This document shows positions 1-6,208 of a DNA stretch of 10,407 bases, one piece after another. Numbering within the stretch: the first letter of the stretch is position 1; each line of letters starts with the position of its first letter. Below the pieces are notes generated by a model. That model saw nothing but the letters and a program-made list of their open reading frames with translations, searched no databases and was not told the DNA's origin. Position numbers and translations under genes: made by a program. The stretch spans positions 1 through 10,407 of the forward strand of contig CANHUM010000030.1 in the NCBI GenBank assembly GCA_947463845.1, in the 5' to 3' direction. This stretch comes from Comamonadaceae bacterium. Lineage in GTDB: Bacteria; Pseudomonadota; Gammaproteobacteria; Burkholderiales; Burkholderiaceae_C.

Positions 1-162
1 GACACGTCAAGTCCAAACGTCTGGATTGTCTACCATACCGATGTGCGTACCTGTACCCCTGGCCGGATGCCGAACCGTGCACATTGCCAATACTTGGCGA
101 GAGCGGTTCTTGGCCTGGCTTGAATAAAAGTTTGCCACTGGCGATCTGTTTGGAGACCTCAC

Positions 163-1086
163 ATGGTTCATTACTTTGACGAAACCCGCGTGCAGCAACT
201 GCTGAGCGTGCCCGCCCTGCTGCAAGGCGTGCGCGAAGCCCTGATGGCGTTGACGCTGGGCCAGGTGGTGCAGCCGCTGCGCTTGGTCATGCCGATTGGC
301 GAGACATCCAATGAAGGTCTGCTGTTTTTAAAGCCCGCGCAACTGGGCGATGCGGTCAGCACCAAGCTCATCACCCTGGTGCCGGGCAATGCGCAAAAAG
401 GCCTCCCCACCTTGCTCAGCACCATCGTGCTGATGGACCCTGCCACGGGCCAGACGCTGGCGGTCATGGAGGGCAACACCATCACGGCGATGCGCACGGC
501 AGCGGCCTCTGCCGTGGCGGCCGATGCGCTGGTGCCGCGCACCCCGCAGGTGGTGGCCATGCTGGGCAGCGGGGTGCTGGCCCGCAGCCACGCGCAAATG
601 CTGCGTGCCGTGCGCGAGGTGTCCGAGATCCGCGTGTGGAGCCCAACAGCGGCCAATGCACAGCAGTGCGCACAAGACATTGGCGGCGTGGCCTGCGCCA
701 GCGCCGAAGCAGCGGTGCGCGGGGCGGACATCGTCTGCACCGTGACCAATGCCAGCGAACCGGTCCTGCAAGGCGCCTGGCTCAAGCCTGGTGCCTTTGT
801 GGCGGCCGTAGGCGCGCCCCGACCCACTTGGCGCGAACTGGACGATACGGCCATGGCCCACTGGGTGGTGGCCGACCAGCGTGAAGCAGCTGAAAAAGAG
901 TCGGGCGACGTGATGCTTTCTGGGGCACGGGTCCAGGCCGAGATTGGCGAGATTTTGTGCGGCCGTGTTGCACCGCCCCCGGCGGGCACCACCCTCATTT
1001 TCAAATCGCTGGGCCAGGCGGTGGAAGACACTGTGGCGGCACGCCTGGTGTACCGCGCGGCTCTGGCTGAAGGCGTGCACCCATGA
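163..1086 (+). CDS. Ornithine cyclodeaminase/mu-crystallin family protein, probable ketimine (cyclic imine) reductase
   Basis: This 307-residue protein has the full length of the family. The N-terminal substrate domain has Lys68 in STKLITL and Arg111 in the MRTAAAS motif, the usual carboxylate-binding pair. A Rossmann domain follows with GSGVLARSH at about 135-143 for NAD(P). The C-terminal part (VGAPRPTWRELDD near 217-228, KESGDVMLSGA near 245-255, FKSLGQAVEDT near 280-290) closely resembles what I recall of mammalian mu-crystallin/ketimine reductase. The Asp-containing loop expected of true ornithine cyclodeaminase is replaced by GAPRPTW. An NAD(P)H-dependent cytosolic reductase of cyclic imines such as pyrroline- or piperideine-2-carboxylate is therefore more likely than a cyclodeaminase, but the substrate is inferred. 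The start is supported by GGAGA at 152-156, six bases before the ATG. The stop overlaps the next start by four bases (ATGA), so the two genes are translationally coupled. Confidence 0.9.
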   Translation: MVHYFDETRVQQLLSVPALLQGVREALMALTLGQVVQPLRLVMPIGETSNEGLLFLKPAQLGDAVSTKLITLVPGNAQKGLPTLLSTIVLMDPATGQTLAVMEGNTITAMRTAAASAVAADALVPRTPQVVAMLGSGVLARSHAQMLRAVREVSEIRVWSPTAANAQQCAQDIGGVACASAEAAVRGADIVCTVTNASEPVLQGAWLKPGAFVAAVGAPRPTWRELDDTAMAHWVVADQREAAEKESGDVMLSGARVQAEIGEILCGRVAPPPAGTTLIFKSLGQAVEDTVAARLVYRAALAEGVHP

Positions 1087-2252
1087 CCCGCACCGATGTG
1101 GTGATCGTGGGCAGCGGCGTGATGGGCGCGGCCACGGCGTATTGGTTGACGCGCTTGCAACCGGACCTGCGTGTCACGCTGGTGGAGTCGGACACGCGTT
1201 ATGAAAAAGCCTCCTCGTCGCTGTCGGCCAGCTCGATCCGCCAGCAGTTCACCTGCCCCGTCAACATCCGTCTGAGTCAGTACGGCATCGCGTTTTTGCG
1301 CGATGCCGAGCAGCACCTGGGCCTGCCTGATCATCCGGTGGCGCTGGGTTTGCAGGAGCCCGGCTATCTGTACCTGGCCCAGAGCGAGCAAACGGCAGCC
1401 CTGCACACCGCGCATCACATCCAAAAGCAAGCCGGGGCCGATGTGGCCTTGCTTGGACCTGAGGCCCTGCGCCAGCGCTACCCCTGGCTGAACGTGGAGG
1501 ATGTGGCCCTCGGTAGCCTGGGCCTGAGCGGCGAAGGTTGGTTTGACGGCCCTGCCCTGCACCAGGCTTTTTTGAAAAAAGCCATGGCGCAGGGCGTTCA
1601 GCGCCTGCATGACCGGGTGACGGGCATGGACCACACCACCGCACAAGTCACCGCGGTGCAGCTGGCCAGTGGCGGCACCTTGCACTGTGGCCAAGTGGTC
1701 AACGCGGCAGGGCCTTGGGCCAGCGAAGTGGCCACCATGGCCGGGGTGCGATTGCCCATCGAAGCGGCGCGGCGCACCGTATTTGTGCTGTCCTGTCCCG
1801 AGCCACTGCCACAGTGCCCCTTGCTGATCGACCCCAGTGGCTGGTGGCTGCGGCCCGAGGGCCGATTTTTCATCAGCGGTGCCGAGCCTTTGCACACCCA
1901 ACCTGGCCTGCCACTGGAGCCGGACTGGGCCGAATGGAACAACGAACAATGGGCCTCGCTCGCACACCGCATTCCGGCGCTCGCAGCCTTGCGGGTAGAA
2001 CGGGCCTGGGCGGGTTACTACGAGATGAACACCTTCGATCACAACGCCGTGATCGGCCCGCACCCTGATCTGCGCAACCTGTATTTCATCAACGGGTTTT
2101 CAGGTCACGGCATGCAACATGCGGCCGGGGCTGGCTTGGCGTTGGCCGAATGGATGCTCGATGGCAAGTCCACCACCATGGCCGTCGATGAACTGGGCTT
2201 TGAGCGGCTGCTGCACAACAGGCCGCTGCGCGAGTTGGCGGTGATTGGCTGA
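1083..2252 (+). CDS. FAD-dependent oxidoreductase, DAO family (FOXRED1/sarcosine-oxidase-like)
   Basis: This 389-residue protein starts with a dinucleotide-binding fold, VVIVGSGVMGAATAYWL, with the GxGxxG glycines at 10, 12 and 15 and an acidic residue (Glu35) ending the second strand. The segment with SSSLSASSIRQQF (about 44-56) and the C-terminal YYEMNTFDHNAVIGPHP and NGFSGHGMQHAAG stretches (about 312-349) resemble FOXRED1-type members of the D-amino-acid oxidase superfamily. These enzymes oxidise secondary or N-methyl amines of amino acids with FAD. The NGFSGHG motif has no cysteine, so covalent FAD attachment of the monomeric sarcosine oxidase type at that site is unlikely. The start codon overlaps the stop of the ketimine-reductase-like gene, so one mRNA encodes an amine oxidase and an imine reductase. 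The substrate is unknown; cyclic imino acids, sarcosine-like amines or opines are possible. The stop lies only two bases from the convergent stop at 2255. Confidence 0.88.
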   Translation: MTRTDVVIVGSGVMGAATAYWLTRLQPDLRVTLVESDTRYEKASSSLSASSIRQQFTCPVNIRLSQYGIAFLRDAEQHLGLPDHPVALGLQEPGYLYLAQSEQTAALHTAHHIQKQAGADVALLGPEALRQRYPWLNVEDVALGSLGLSGEGWFDGPALHQAFLKKAMAQGVQRLHDRVTGMDHTTAQVTAVQLASGGTLHCGQVVNAAGPWASEVATMAGVRLPIEAARRTVFVLSCPEPLPQCPLLIDPSGWWLRPEGRFFISGAEPLHTQPGLPLEPDWAEWNNEQWASLAHRIPALAALRVERAWAGYYEMNTFDHNAVIGPHPDLRNLYFINGFSGHGMQHAAGAGLALAEWMLDGKSTTMAVDELGFERLLHNRPLRELAVIG

Positions 2253-2254
2253 GG

Positions 2255-2608
2255 CTAAAGGTCTTCTCGCGCTTCGATCTGCAGGCGCTGCACCACAGAG
2301 CCCCGCGTGCCCGCCACAGCGCGGATGCGCAGGGACGGGCCGGCTTCGAGCAGCACACGGCAGTGGTAATCGAGTCCATCGGTCTGGCCTGGACAGCTGC
2401 TGGCGATGCGACGGTGCCATTTCTGCTTGCCGTCGATCTCCAGCGTCAATTCGTGCCAAGCCTCGGCATGGTCTTCGGGCACGCGCACCCACAAGCTCAC
2501 ATCGATGTCAAACGTGCGTGCGCGCTTGAGTGCGCCAGGAATGTGGAGCACAGCCACCGCATCGCCCACCTCGGTGCGCCACAACTCGGGTTTTGCGAGT
2601 GCCGCCAT
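2255..2608 (-). CDS. Small protein of unknown function
   Basis: I do not recognise the family. From the ATG at 2608 the protein has about 117 residues. An in-frame TTG at 2617 would add three residues and overlap the preceding stop (TTGA). No strong ribosome-binding site separates the two; ATG is preferred by codon type. The sequence alternates hydrophobic and polar residues (AVLHIPG, FDIDVSLWVRVPE, HELTLEIDG, YHCRVLLEAG, SLRIRAVAG), suggesting an all-beta sandwich. It has no signal peptide or membrane segment. It has two cysteines (in SSCPG and YHCRV), too few to suggest a metal site by themselves. It lies directly downstream of the glutaredoxin-like gene, with a gap of five bases or a slight overlap, so the two are almost certainly co-transcribed. 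Reality as a gene is supported by tight packing between neighbours and a plausible protein composition. Confidence 0.7.
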   Translation of the reverse strand: MAALAKPELWRTEVGDAVAVLHIPGALKRARTFDIDVSLWVRVPEDHAEAWHELTLEIDGKQKWHRRIASSCPGQTDGLDYHCRVLLEAGPSLRIRAVAGTRGSVVQRLQIEAREDL

Positions 2609-2613
2609 GTCGC

Positions 2614-2982
2614 TCAAGCTTTGAGCCAGGTCTGGAGTTCGCCGTTGTCGATCAGGCGGCGCAGGTCATCGGCCCCACCCACCAAGGTGCCGCGCACAAA
2701 CACCATCGGGAAAGTGGGCCAGCCAGTCCACATCTTCAACGCGTTGCGCAGGCGCCATTGCGAGAAATAGCTGCCAAACTCGATGTACTCGTGCGCCACA
2801 CCGGCTGCAGCCAGCGCCTTGCGTGCCTTGCCTACGAAAGGGTTACCCGACAAGCCGACCACCACCACAGCATGCTGGGCGATGGCATTTTGCACCTGCT
2901 GGATGACAGGCAGGTGGTGTTCTGCAATGCGTTGGCGAATGGCGGGGTGAATGGCCGACTCGTCAAGAAATGGTCTGTTCAT
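2614..2982 (-). CDS. Glutaredoxin-fold protein lacking all cysteines
   Basis: This 122-residue protein has an N-terminal helical stretch (about 1-35) and then a glutaredoxin-like domain. The strand AVVVVGLSG leads into GNPFVGKARKAL (about 46-57), at the place where monothiol or dithiol glutaredoxins carry CGFS or CPYC. Downstream the family's other landmarks are intact: WPTFPMVFV with the cis-proline (88-96) and LVGGADDLRRLI (100-111), matching the GG-x-DD glutathione-binding segment of CGFS glutaredoxins. No cysteine occurs anywhere in the protein, so thiol-disulfide exchange or Cys-ligated Fe-S cluster binding by itself is not possible. A glutathione-binding, scaffold or regulatory role is an inference. 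The start is well supported: AAGGAAG on the coding strand lies about five bases upstream of ATG at 2982. It is the first gene of a two-gene unit on the minus strand. Confidence 0.85.
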   Translation of the reverse strand: MNRPFLDESAIHPAIRQRIAEHHLPVIQQVQNAIAQHAVVVVGLSGNPFVGKARKALAAAGVAHEYIEFGSYFSQWRLRNALKMWTGWPTFPMVFVRGTLVGGADDLRRLIDNGELQTWLKA

Positions 2983-3070
2983 GCGCTTCCTTTGGAGCCG
3001 ACATCATAGTCGGCAGGCACTGTCTTGCGCATGACTGCGCCAGATGCGCCCCGCCCCTTAAAGTCAGGCC

Positions 3071-3706
3071 ATGATGCATTTTTATGAACCGCACCTGGGC
3101 CACGGCCTCAAGCATGACCCATTCAACGCCATCGTGGGCCCACGTCCCATTGGTTGGATCTCCAGCCAGAGCGCCAGCGGGGTTCTGAACCTGGCTCCTT
3201 ACAGTTTTTTCAACGCCTTCAATTACGTGCCGCCCGTGATCGGATTTGCCAGCATCGGGCGCAAGGATTCATTGAACAACATCGAAGCCACGGGCGAATT
3301 TGTCTGGAACCTGGTCACGCGCGAGCTGGCCGAGGTGATGAACCAAACCTGCGAGGCAGTGCCGCCCGAGGTGAGCGAGTTTGATCTGGCGGGCCTGACA
3401 CCAGAGGCCTCCAGGGTGGTGCGTGTGCCGCGTGTGGCACAGAGTCCCGTGAGCTTTGAGTGCCGCTGCACACAGATTCTGCAACTGGAGGATCTGCAAG
3501 GCCAGAAAATCGAGACCTGGATGGTCTTGGGTCAGGTGGTGGGCATCCACATCGACCAGCGCTTGCTCAAATCCGGGGTGTACGACACAGCCAACGCAGG
3601 ACATATTCTGCGCGGTGGCGGCGCAGGGGATTACTTCTCCATCGGTCCCGAGCAACTGTTCAAAATGTACCGCCCCGAGAGCGGCGCCCGCGACCTGCCC
3701 AAATGA
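3071..3706 (+). CDS. Flavin reductase family protein (FMN-binding split barrel)
   Basis: This 211-residue protein has the usual size for the DIM6/NTAB-like flavin reductase family. The N-terminal FNAIVGPRPIGWISS (about 18-32), NLAPYSFFNAF (40-50) and the FVWNLVTRELAEVMN segment (77-91) are the typical FMN phosphate and isoalloxazine contact regions of this fold. Members bind FMN as dimers, and many use NAD(P)H to supply reduced flavin to a partner monooxygenase. No monooxygenase gene lies beside it here, so the partner and true activity are unknown. The protein is cytosolic, with no signal peptide. A downstream in-frame ATG immediately follows the first (ATGATG), so initiation could be at 3074. 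The Shine-Dalgarno sequence is weak. The gene stands alone, divergent from the glutaredoxin-like unit across an 88-bp gap that must hold both promoters. Confidence 0.88.
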   Translation: MMHFYEPHLGHGLKHDPFNAIVGPRPIGWISSQSASGVLNLAPYSFFNAFNYVPPVIGFASIGRKDSLNNIEATGEFVWNLVTRELAEVMNQTCEAVPPEVSEFDLAGLTPEASRVVRVPRVAQSPVSFECRCTQILQLEDLQGQKIETWMVLGQVVGIHIDQRLLKSGVYDTANAGHILRGGGAGDYFSIGPEQLFKMYRPESGARDLPK

Positions 3707-3713
3707 CAGGTCG
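3691..3713 (+). terminator. Possible hairpin over the stop codon of the flavin reductase gene
   Basis: CGACCTG (3691-3697) and CAGGTCG (3707-3713) form a perfect seven-base-pair inverted repeat with a nine-base loop containing the TGA stop. No T-run follows, so it is a weak candidate for intrinsic termination and may only slow ribosomes or protect the 3' end. Confidence 0.25.
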
Positions 3714-3815
3714 GCAGTAAGCTCTCCCAACATGGGGTTAAGCCCGTCCGACACACAATGGCCGGTCTGCATGAACTGAACGCATGCCAATGATTGCCGA
3801 TTCGCGGGAATGACC

Positions 3816-4808
3816 ATGAGCTACCGATTTTTGATCGCATTGTTGACCGGCCTGCTCGCTGGGCCTTGGGCATGGGCACAGCCCGACCTGACCGCGCCCA
3901 CTGTGAAACGGATCATGCAGTCGGTTGTCGGGGTCCAAGCCCGCAGCGACGCACAGGCCAGCACTGCACGCACTTTGGGGCAGCAAAGATACGGCTCGGG
4001 CGTGGTCATCGCGCCGGACCTGGTCCTCACCATCGGGTACTTGCTGCTGGAAGCCGAGACGGTGGACCTGATTGACCACCAAGGCCGAACCATTCCCGGG
4101 CAAGTGCGGGCCGTGGACAATGCCAGCGGCCTCGGTCTGATTCGAGCCTTGATCCCTTTAAGGCTGGAAGCCGTTTCTTTGGGTGACTCGGATGCCCTGC
4201 CCACCCCCGGGAAACTCTGGACATTGGGCCAAAGGGAATCCGAGCTCACCGCTTTGGAGCTCGTGTCACGCCAACCCTTTGCCGCTGGATGGGAGTACCT
4301 GCTGGAGTCTCCCCTCATGACCTTGCCGGCCGTGAACAACTGGAGTGGCGCCGGGCTGTTTGACCAGAAGGGCCAGCTGGTCGGCATCGGCTCTTTGCTG
4401 GTTCAAGACGTGTTTGGAGACCAACTGCCCCTGCCAGGCAATTTGTATGTGCCCGTCAATTTGCTCAAAGACCACCTCTCCGAGTTGGTTCGCACAGGCA
4501 AACGCCCCGGTCCTGCACCTTCTTGGCTGGGCATCAGCAGCCAGGCCTTACCCGGTGGGGGGCTGGGTGTGCTGCGCGTCTCTCCCAACAGTCCGGCGGC
4601 GCTAAGCGGCATCCTGGTGGGCGACACCTTGCTGGCCTTGCAGGGTCAAGCTTTGGTCAATCTGGCGGACTTTTACCGGCGCCTGTCGGCCCTGGGGCCT
4701 GCGGGCAGCACCCTGACTTTGAGCGTGCGTCGTCAAGGCCAGATTCGTCAGATTGAACTGGTGACAGCCGACCGCAACCAATCCTTGAAGCGCCCCAGCG
4801 GCATTTGA
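3816..4808 (+). CDS. Exported S1C (HtrA/Deg)-like protein with degenerate catalytic triad and one PDZ domain
   Basis: From ATG 3816 the protein has 330 residues: a signal peptide ending near AWA-Q, a trypsin-like domain, and a PDZ domain from about 236 (SWLGISSQ) to 318. The trypsin-like part keeps HtrA landmarks: YGSGVVIAPDLVLT, LGDSD, GQLVGIGSL and the NLYVPVNLL strand. The HtrA motif TNAHV appears here as TIGYL, so the catalytic histidine is a tyrosine. The Asp motif (DxxSDLA) reads DNASGLGL, so the aspartate is lost. GNSGGP reads NWSGAGL, which keeps only the serine. It is therefore probably a non-proteolytic periplasmic protein that binds peptides or chaperones. I recall similar VLTIGYL-type proteins elsewhere in proteobacteria, so this is likely a stable subfamily and not a decayed gene. 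ATG 3816 is preferred because GCGGGA lies at a workable distance; ATG at 3810 would add two residues. A TIGR03643-type gene follows after 34 bp. Confidence 0.87.
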   Translation: MSYRFLIALLTGLLAGPWAWAQPDLTAPTVKRIMQSVVGVQARSDAQASTARTLGQQRYGSGVVIAPDLVLTIGYLLLEAETVDLIDHQGRTIPGQVRAVDNASGLGLIRALIPLRLEAVSLGDSDALPTPGKLWTLGQRESELTALELVSRQPFAAGWEYLLESPLMTLPAVNNWSGAGLFDQKGQLVGIGSLLVQDVFGDQLPLPGNLYVPVNLLKDHLSELVRTGKRPGPAPSWLGISSQALPGGGLGVLRVSPNSPAALSGILVGDTLLALQGQALVNLADFYRRLSALGPAGSTLTLSVRRQGQIRQIELVTADRNQSLKRPSGI

Positions 4809-4842
4809 AGAGAGTCCTGACATCCCTGCGAGGCGCTGCACT

Positions 4843-5175
4843 GTGAACAAGCCCATCCCTGACTTCCATGATCTGAGCGACGCGGATACCTCTCAGATCA
4901 TTGCGATGGCCTGGGACGACAACACTTCTTTTGAGGCGATCGCGCTGAACTACGGCCTGGACGAGGCCCGCGTGATCACCCTCATGCGGCAACGTCTCAA
5001 AGCGCGCTCGTTTCAAATTTGGCGCATGCGGGTGCGCGCCAGAAACAGTAAACACGCAGTCAAGCAAACCCAACAGAGGGCCCAGATCTCCCAAGACCCA
5101 CCCCGTGCTCTTGCAGACAACAGCGACGAATTTCCGCTGCGCGAAACGCCAGCGCCGCGACGCAGCCTCCTGTAA
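4843..5175 (+). CDS. TIGR03643/DUF2805 family protein
   Basis: This is a 110-residue protein with a GTG start, preceded by GCGAGG eight bases upstream. The core LSDADTSQIIAMAWDDNTSFEAIALNYGLDEARVITLMRQRLKARSFQIWRMRV (residues 11-64) matches my recollection of the TIGR03643/DUF2805 family, including the MAWDD, FEAIA, LMR, SF-x-W and RxxxRxSKH landmarks. It looks like a small helix-turn-helix-type bundle, with FEAIALNYGLDEARVITLMRQ fitting a helix-turn-helix. A basic, probably disordered C-terminal tail extends it by about 40 residues beyond the conserved part. Molecular function is not known. I recall family members lying near cryptochrome/photolyase and DUF2256 genes in light-responsive loci. 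That gives a possible link to the B12-binding regulator encoded next, 115 bp downstream, but no photolyase is in view. Confidence 0.82.
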   Translation: MNKPIPDFHDLSDADTSQIIAMAWDDNTSFEAIALNYGLDEARVITLMRQRLKARSFQIWRMRVRARNSKHAVKQTQQRAQISQDPPRALADNSDEFPLRETPAPRRSLL

Positions 5176-5290
5176 CCACAGTCCCCACTTTGACCGCCTA
5201 CAGGTGATAACCCCTAGAAAAGCCACAGGATGTTGTCTTGCACAGGCGGTTTGAACGGGTTAAGGTCAAAACCAACTTCTGGACTCTTTG

Positions 5291-6208
5291 ATGTACCTCA
5301 ATTTACCGGGCTTTCCATTTCACCCGTGGAAGGCACATGCAAGCGCTTGGCTGACACTCATGTCATCCCTTGGACAAGGCTTGACATCGCGCGCCGCGAC
5401 TCGGCAAAACGATGCGTCATCGAATGGGCAAGACGAATGCAAGCGGTCCTTGACCGAGGTCATTGAGCGCCAGATCATTCCGCGGCTGGTCCAGGCCAAC
5501 CGGGTGGTGACTCTGCCCGATGCCCATCAGCCCATTACCGGCCCCGGCATCACCCCCAAACAGCTGGCCACCTTTGTGGCGCTGAGCAAATCCAGCTCGA
5601 CCAGCGAGACCACCCAGTTCATCGATGAACTGCTGCACCAAGGTGTCACCACCGACCGCATTTTTCTGGAACTGATCGCCCCCGCTGCACGACAACTGGG
5701 GCTGATGTGGGAGCAAGACCTGTGCGACTTCACCGAAGTCACCTGCGGCCTGGTGCGCATGCACGAGATCACGCACCGTCTGGGCTTCGAATACCAGAAC
5801 GGTCCACAACTCGGCGGCGATGTGCAGCGCATCATGCTGGCCTCTGCGCCCGGTTCACAGCATTTTCTGGGCATGACCATCGTGTCAGATTTTTTCCGCA
5901 AGGCCGGCTGGGACGTGGTCATCGAAATCTCGCTCTCCGAAAAAGAGCTGGTGCATGCGGTCAGCAACGAATGGTTTGACGTGATTGGCATCTCGTGTGC
6001 GACCGAAGCCCAGCTCAAGACCTTGCCGGGTCTGATTCGTGCGCTCAAGGCCGCATCGGGAAACCCTGAACCGGGCGTCCTGCTGGGCGGCCCCATCTTC
6101 ACGGTGCAAGAGCACGATGCCCGCAGTCTGGGCGCCGATGGCATTTGCCTGGACGTGACAGAGGCCGTGGCGCTGGCGGCGTCTTTCCGCTCAAGCCCTC
6201 TGTCGTGA
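5291..6208 (+). CDS. Cobalamin (B12)-binding-domain regulator, PpaA/AerR-like
   Basis: This protein of about 305 residues has a variable N-terminus, a helical segment starting at LTEVIERQIIPRLVQANRV (54-72), a helical bundle (about 105-165, with LELIAPAARQLGLMWEQD), and a Rossmann-like B12 domain (180-300). The B12 domain reads IMLASAPGSQHFLGMTIVSDFF, so His191 sits at the cobalt-ligand position of DxHxxG, with the aspartate replaced by serine. Later landmarks are FDVIGISCAT and GVLLGGPIF. This layout and the PG-x-QH-x-x-G motif resemble PpaA/AerR, light-sensing antirepressor partners of PpsR/CrtJ in purple bacteria. No photosynthesis or ppsR gene is present here, so a regulatory role is inferred. 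The start is uncertain: ATG 5291 is directly preceded by an in-frame TTG (5288), and ATG 5360 would still include all conserved parts. The 3' end overlaps the convergent Stealth gene by 18 bp. Confidence 0.82.
   Translation: MYLNLPGFPFHPWKAHASAWLTLMSSLGQGLTSRAATRQNDASSNGQDECKRSLTEVIERQIIPRLVQANRVVTLPDAHQPITGPGITPKQLATFVALSKSSSTSETTQFIDELLHQGVTTDRIFLELIAPAARQLGLMWEQDLCDFTEVTCGLVRMHEITHRLGFEYQNGPQLGGDVQRIMLASAPGSQHFLGMTIVSDFFRKAGWDVVIEISLSEKELVHAVSNEWFDVIGISCATEAQLKTLPGLIRALKAASGNPEPGVLLGGPIFTVQEHDARSLGADGICLDVTEAVALAASFRSSPLS

Noticed and set aside
28..36. GTCTACCAT, resembling half of a FadR-type GntR operator, and GTAC-CT-GTAC at 47-56
   Set aside because: The symmetry is incomplete and no regulator gene is adjacent; such short matches are expected by chance.
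1..162. Possible tail of an upstream + strand gene (frames 1 and 2 stay open from the window edge to about 123-127)
   Set aside because: All three + frames are open over this short stretch and none gives a recognisable protein end, so a partial gene cannot be supported. The stretch is treated as leader of the first gene.
171..2063. A 630-codon open frame on the minus strand opposite the first two genes
   Set aside because: It lies antisense to two strongly recognised proteins in GC-rich DNA, where such frames arise by codon bias. Its translation is Arg/Gly/His/Gln-rich with no recognisable domain.
5169..5204. Inverted repeat CCTGTA/TACAGG after the TIGR03643 gene as a terminator
   Set aside because: The stem is only six base pairs with a 24-base loop and no T-run.
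5231..5244. TGT-N8-ACA upstream of the AerR-like gene, like a CrtJ/PpsR site
   Set aside because: The PpsR consensus I recall is TGT-N12-ACA; six fixed bases at another spacing are too weak to claim.
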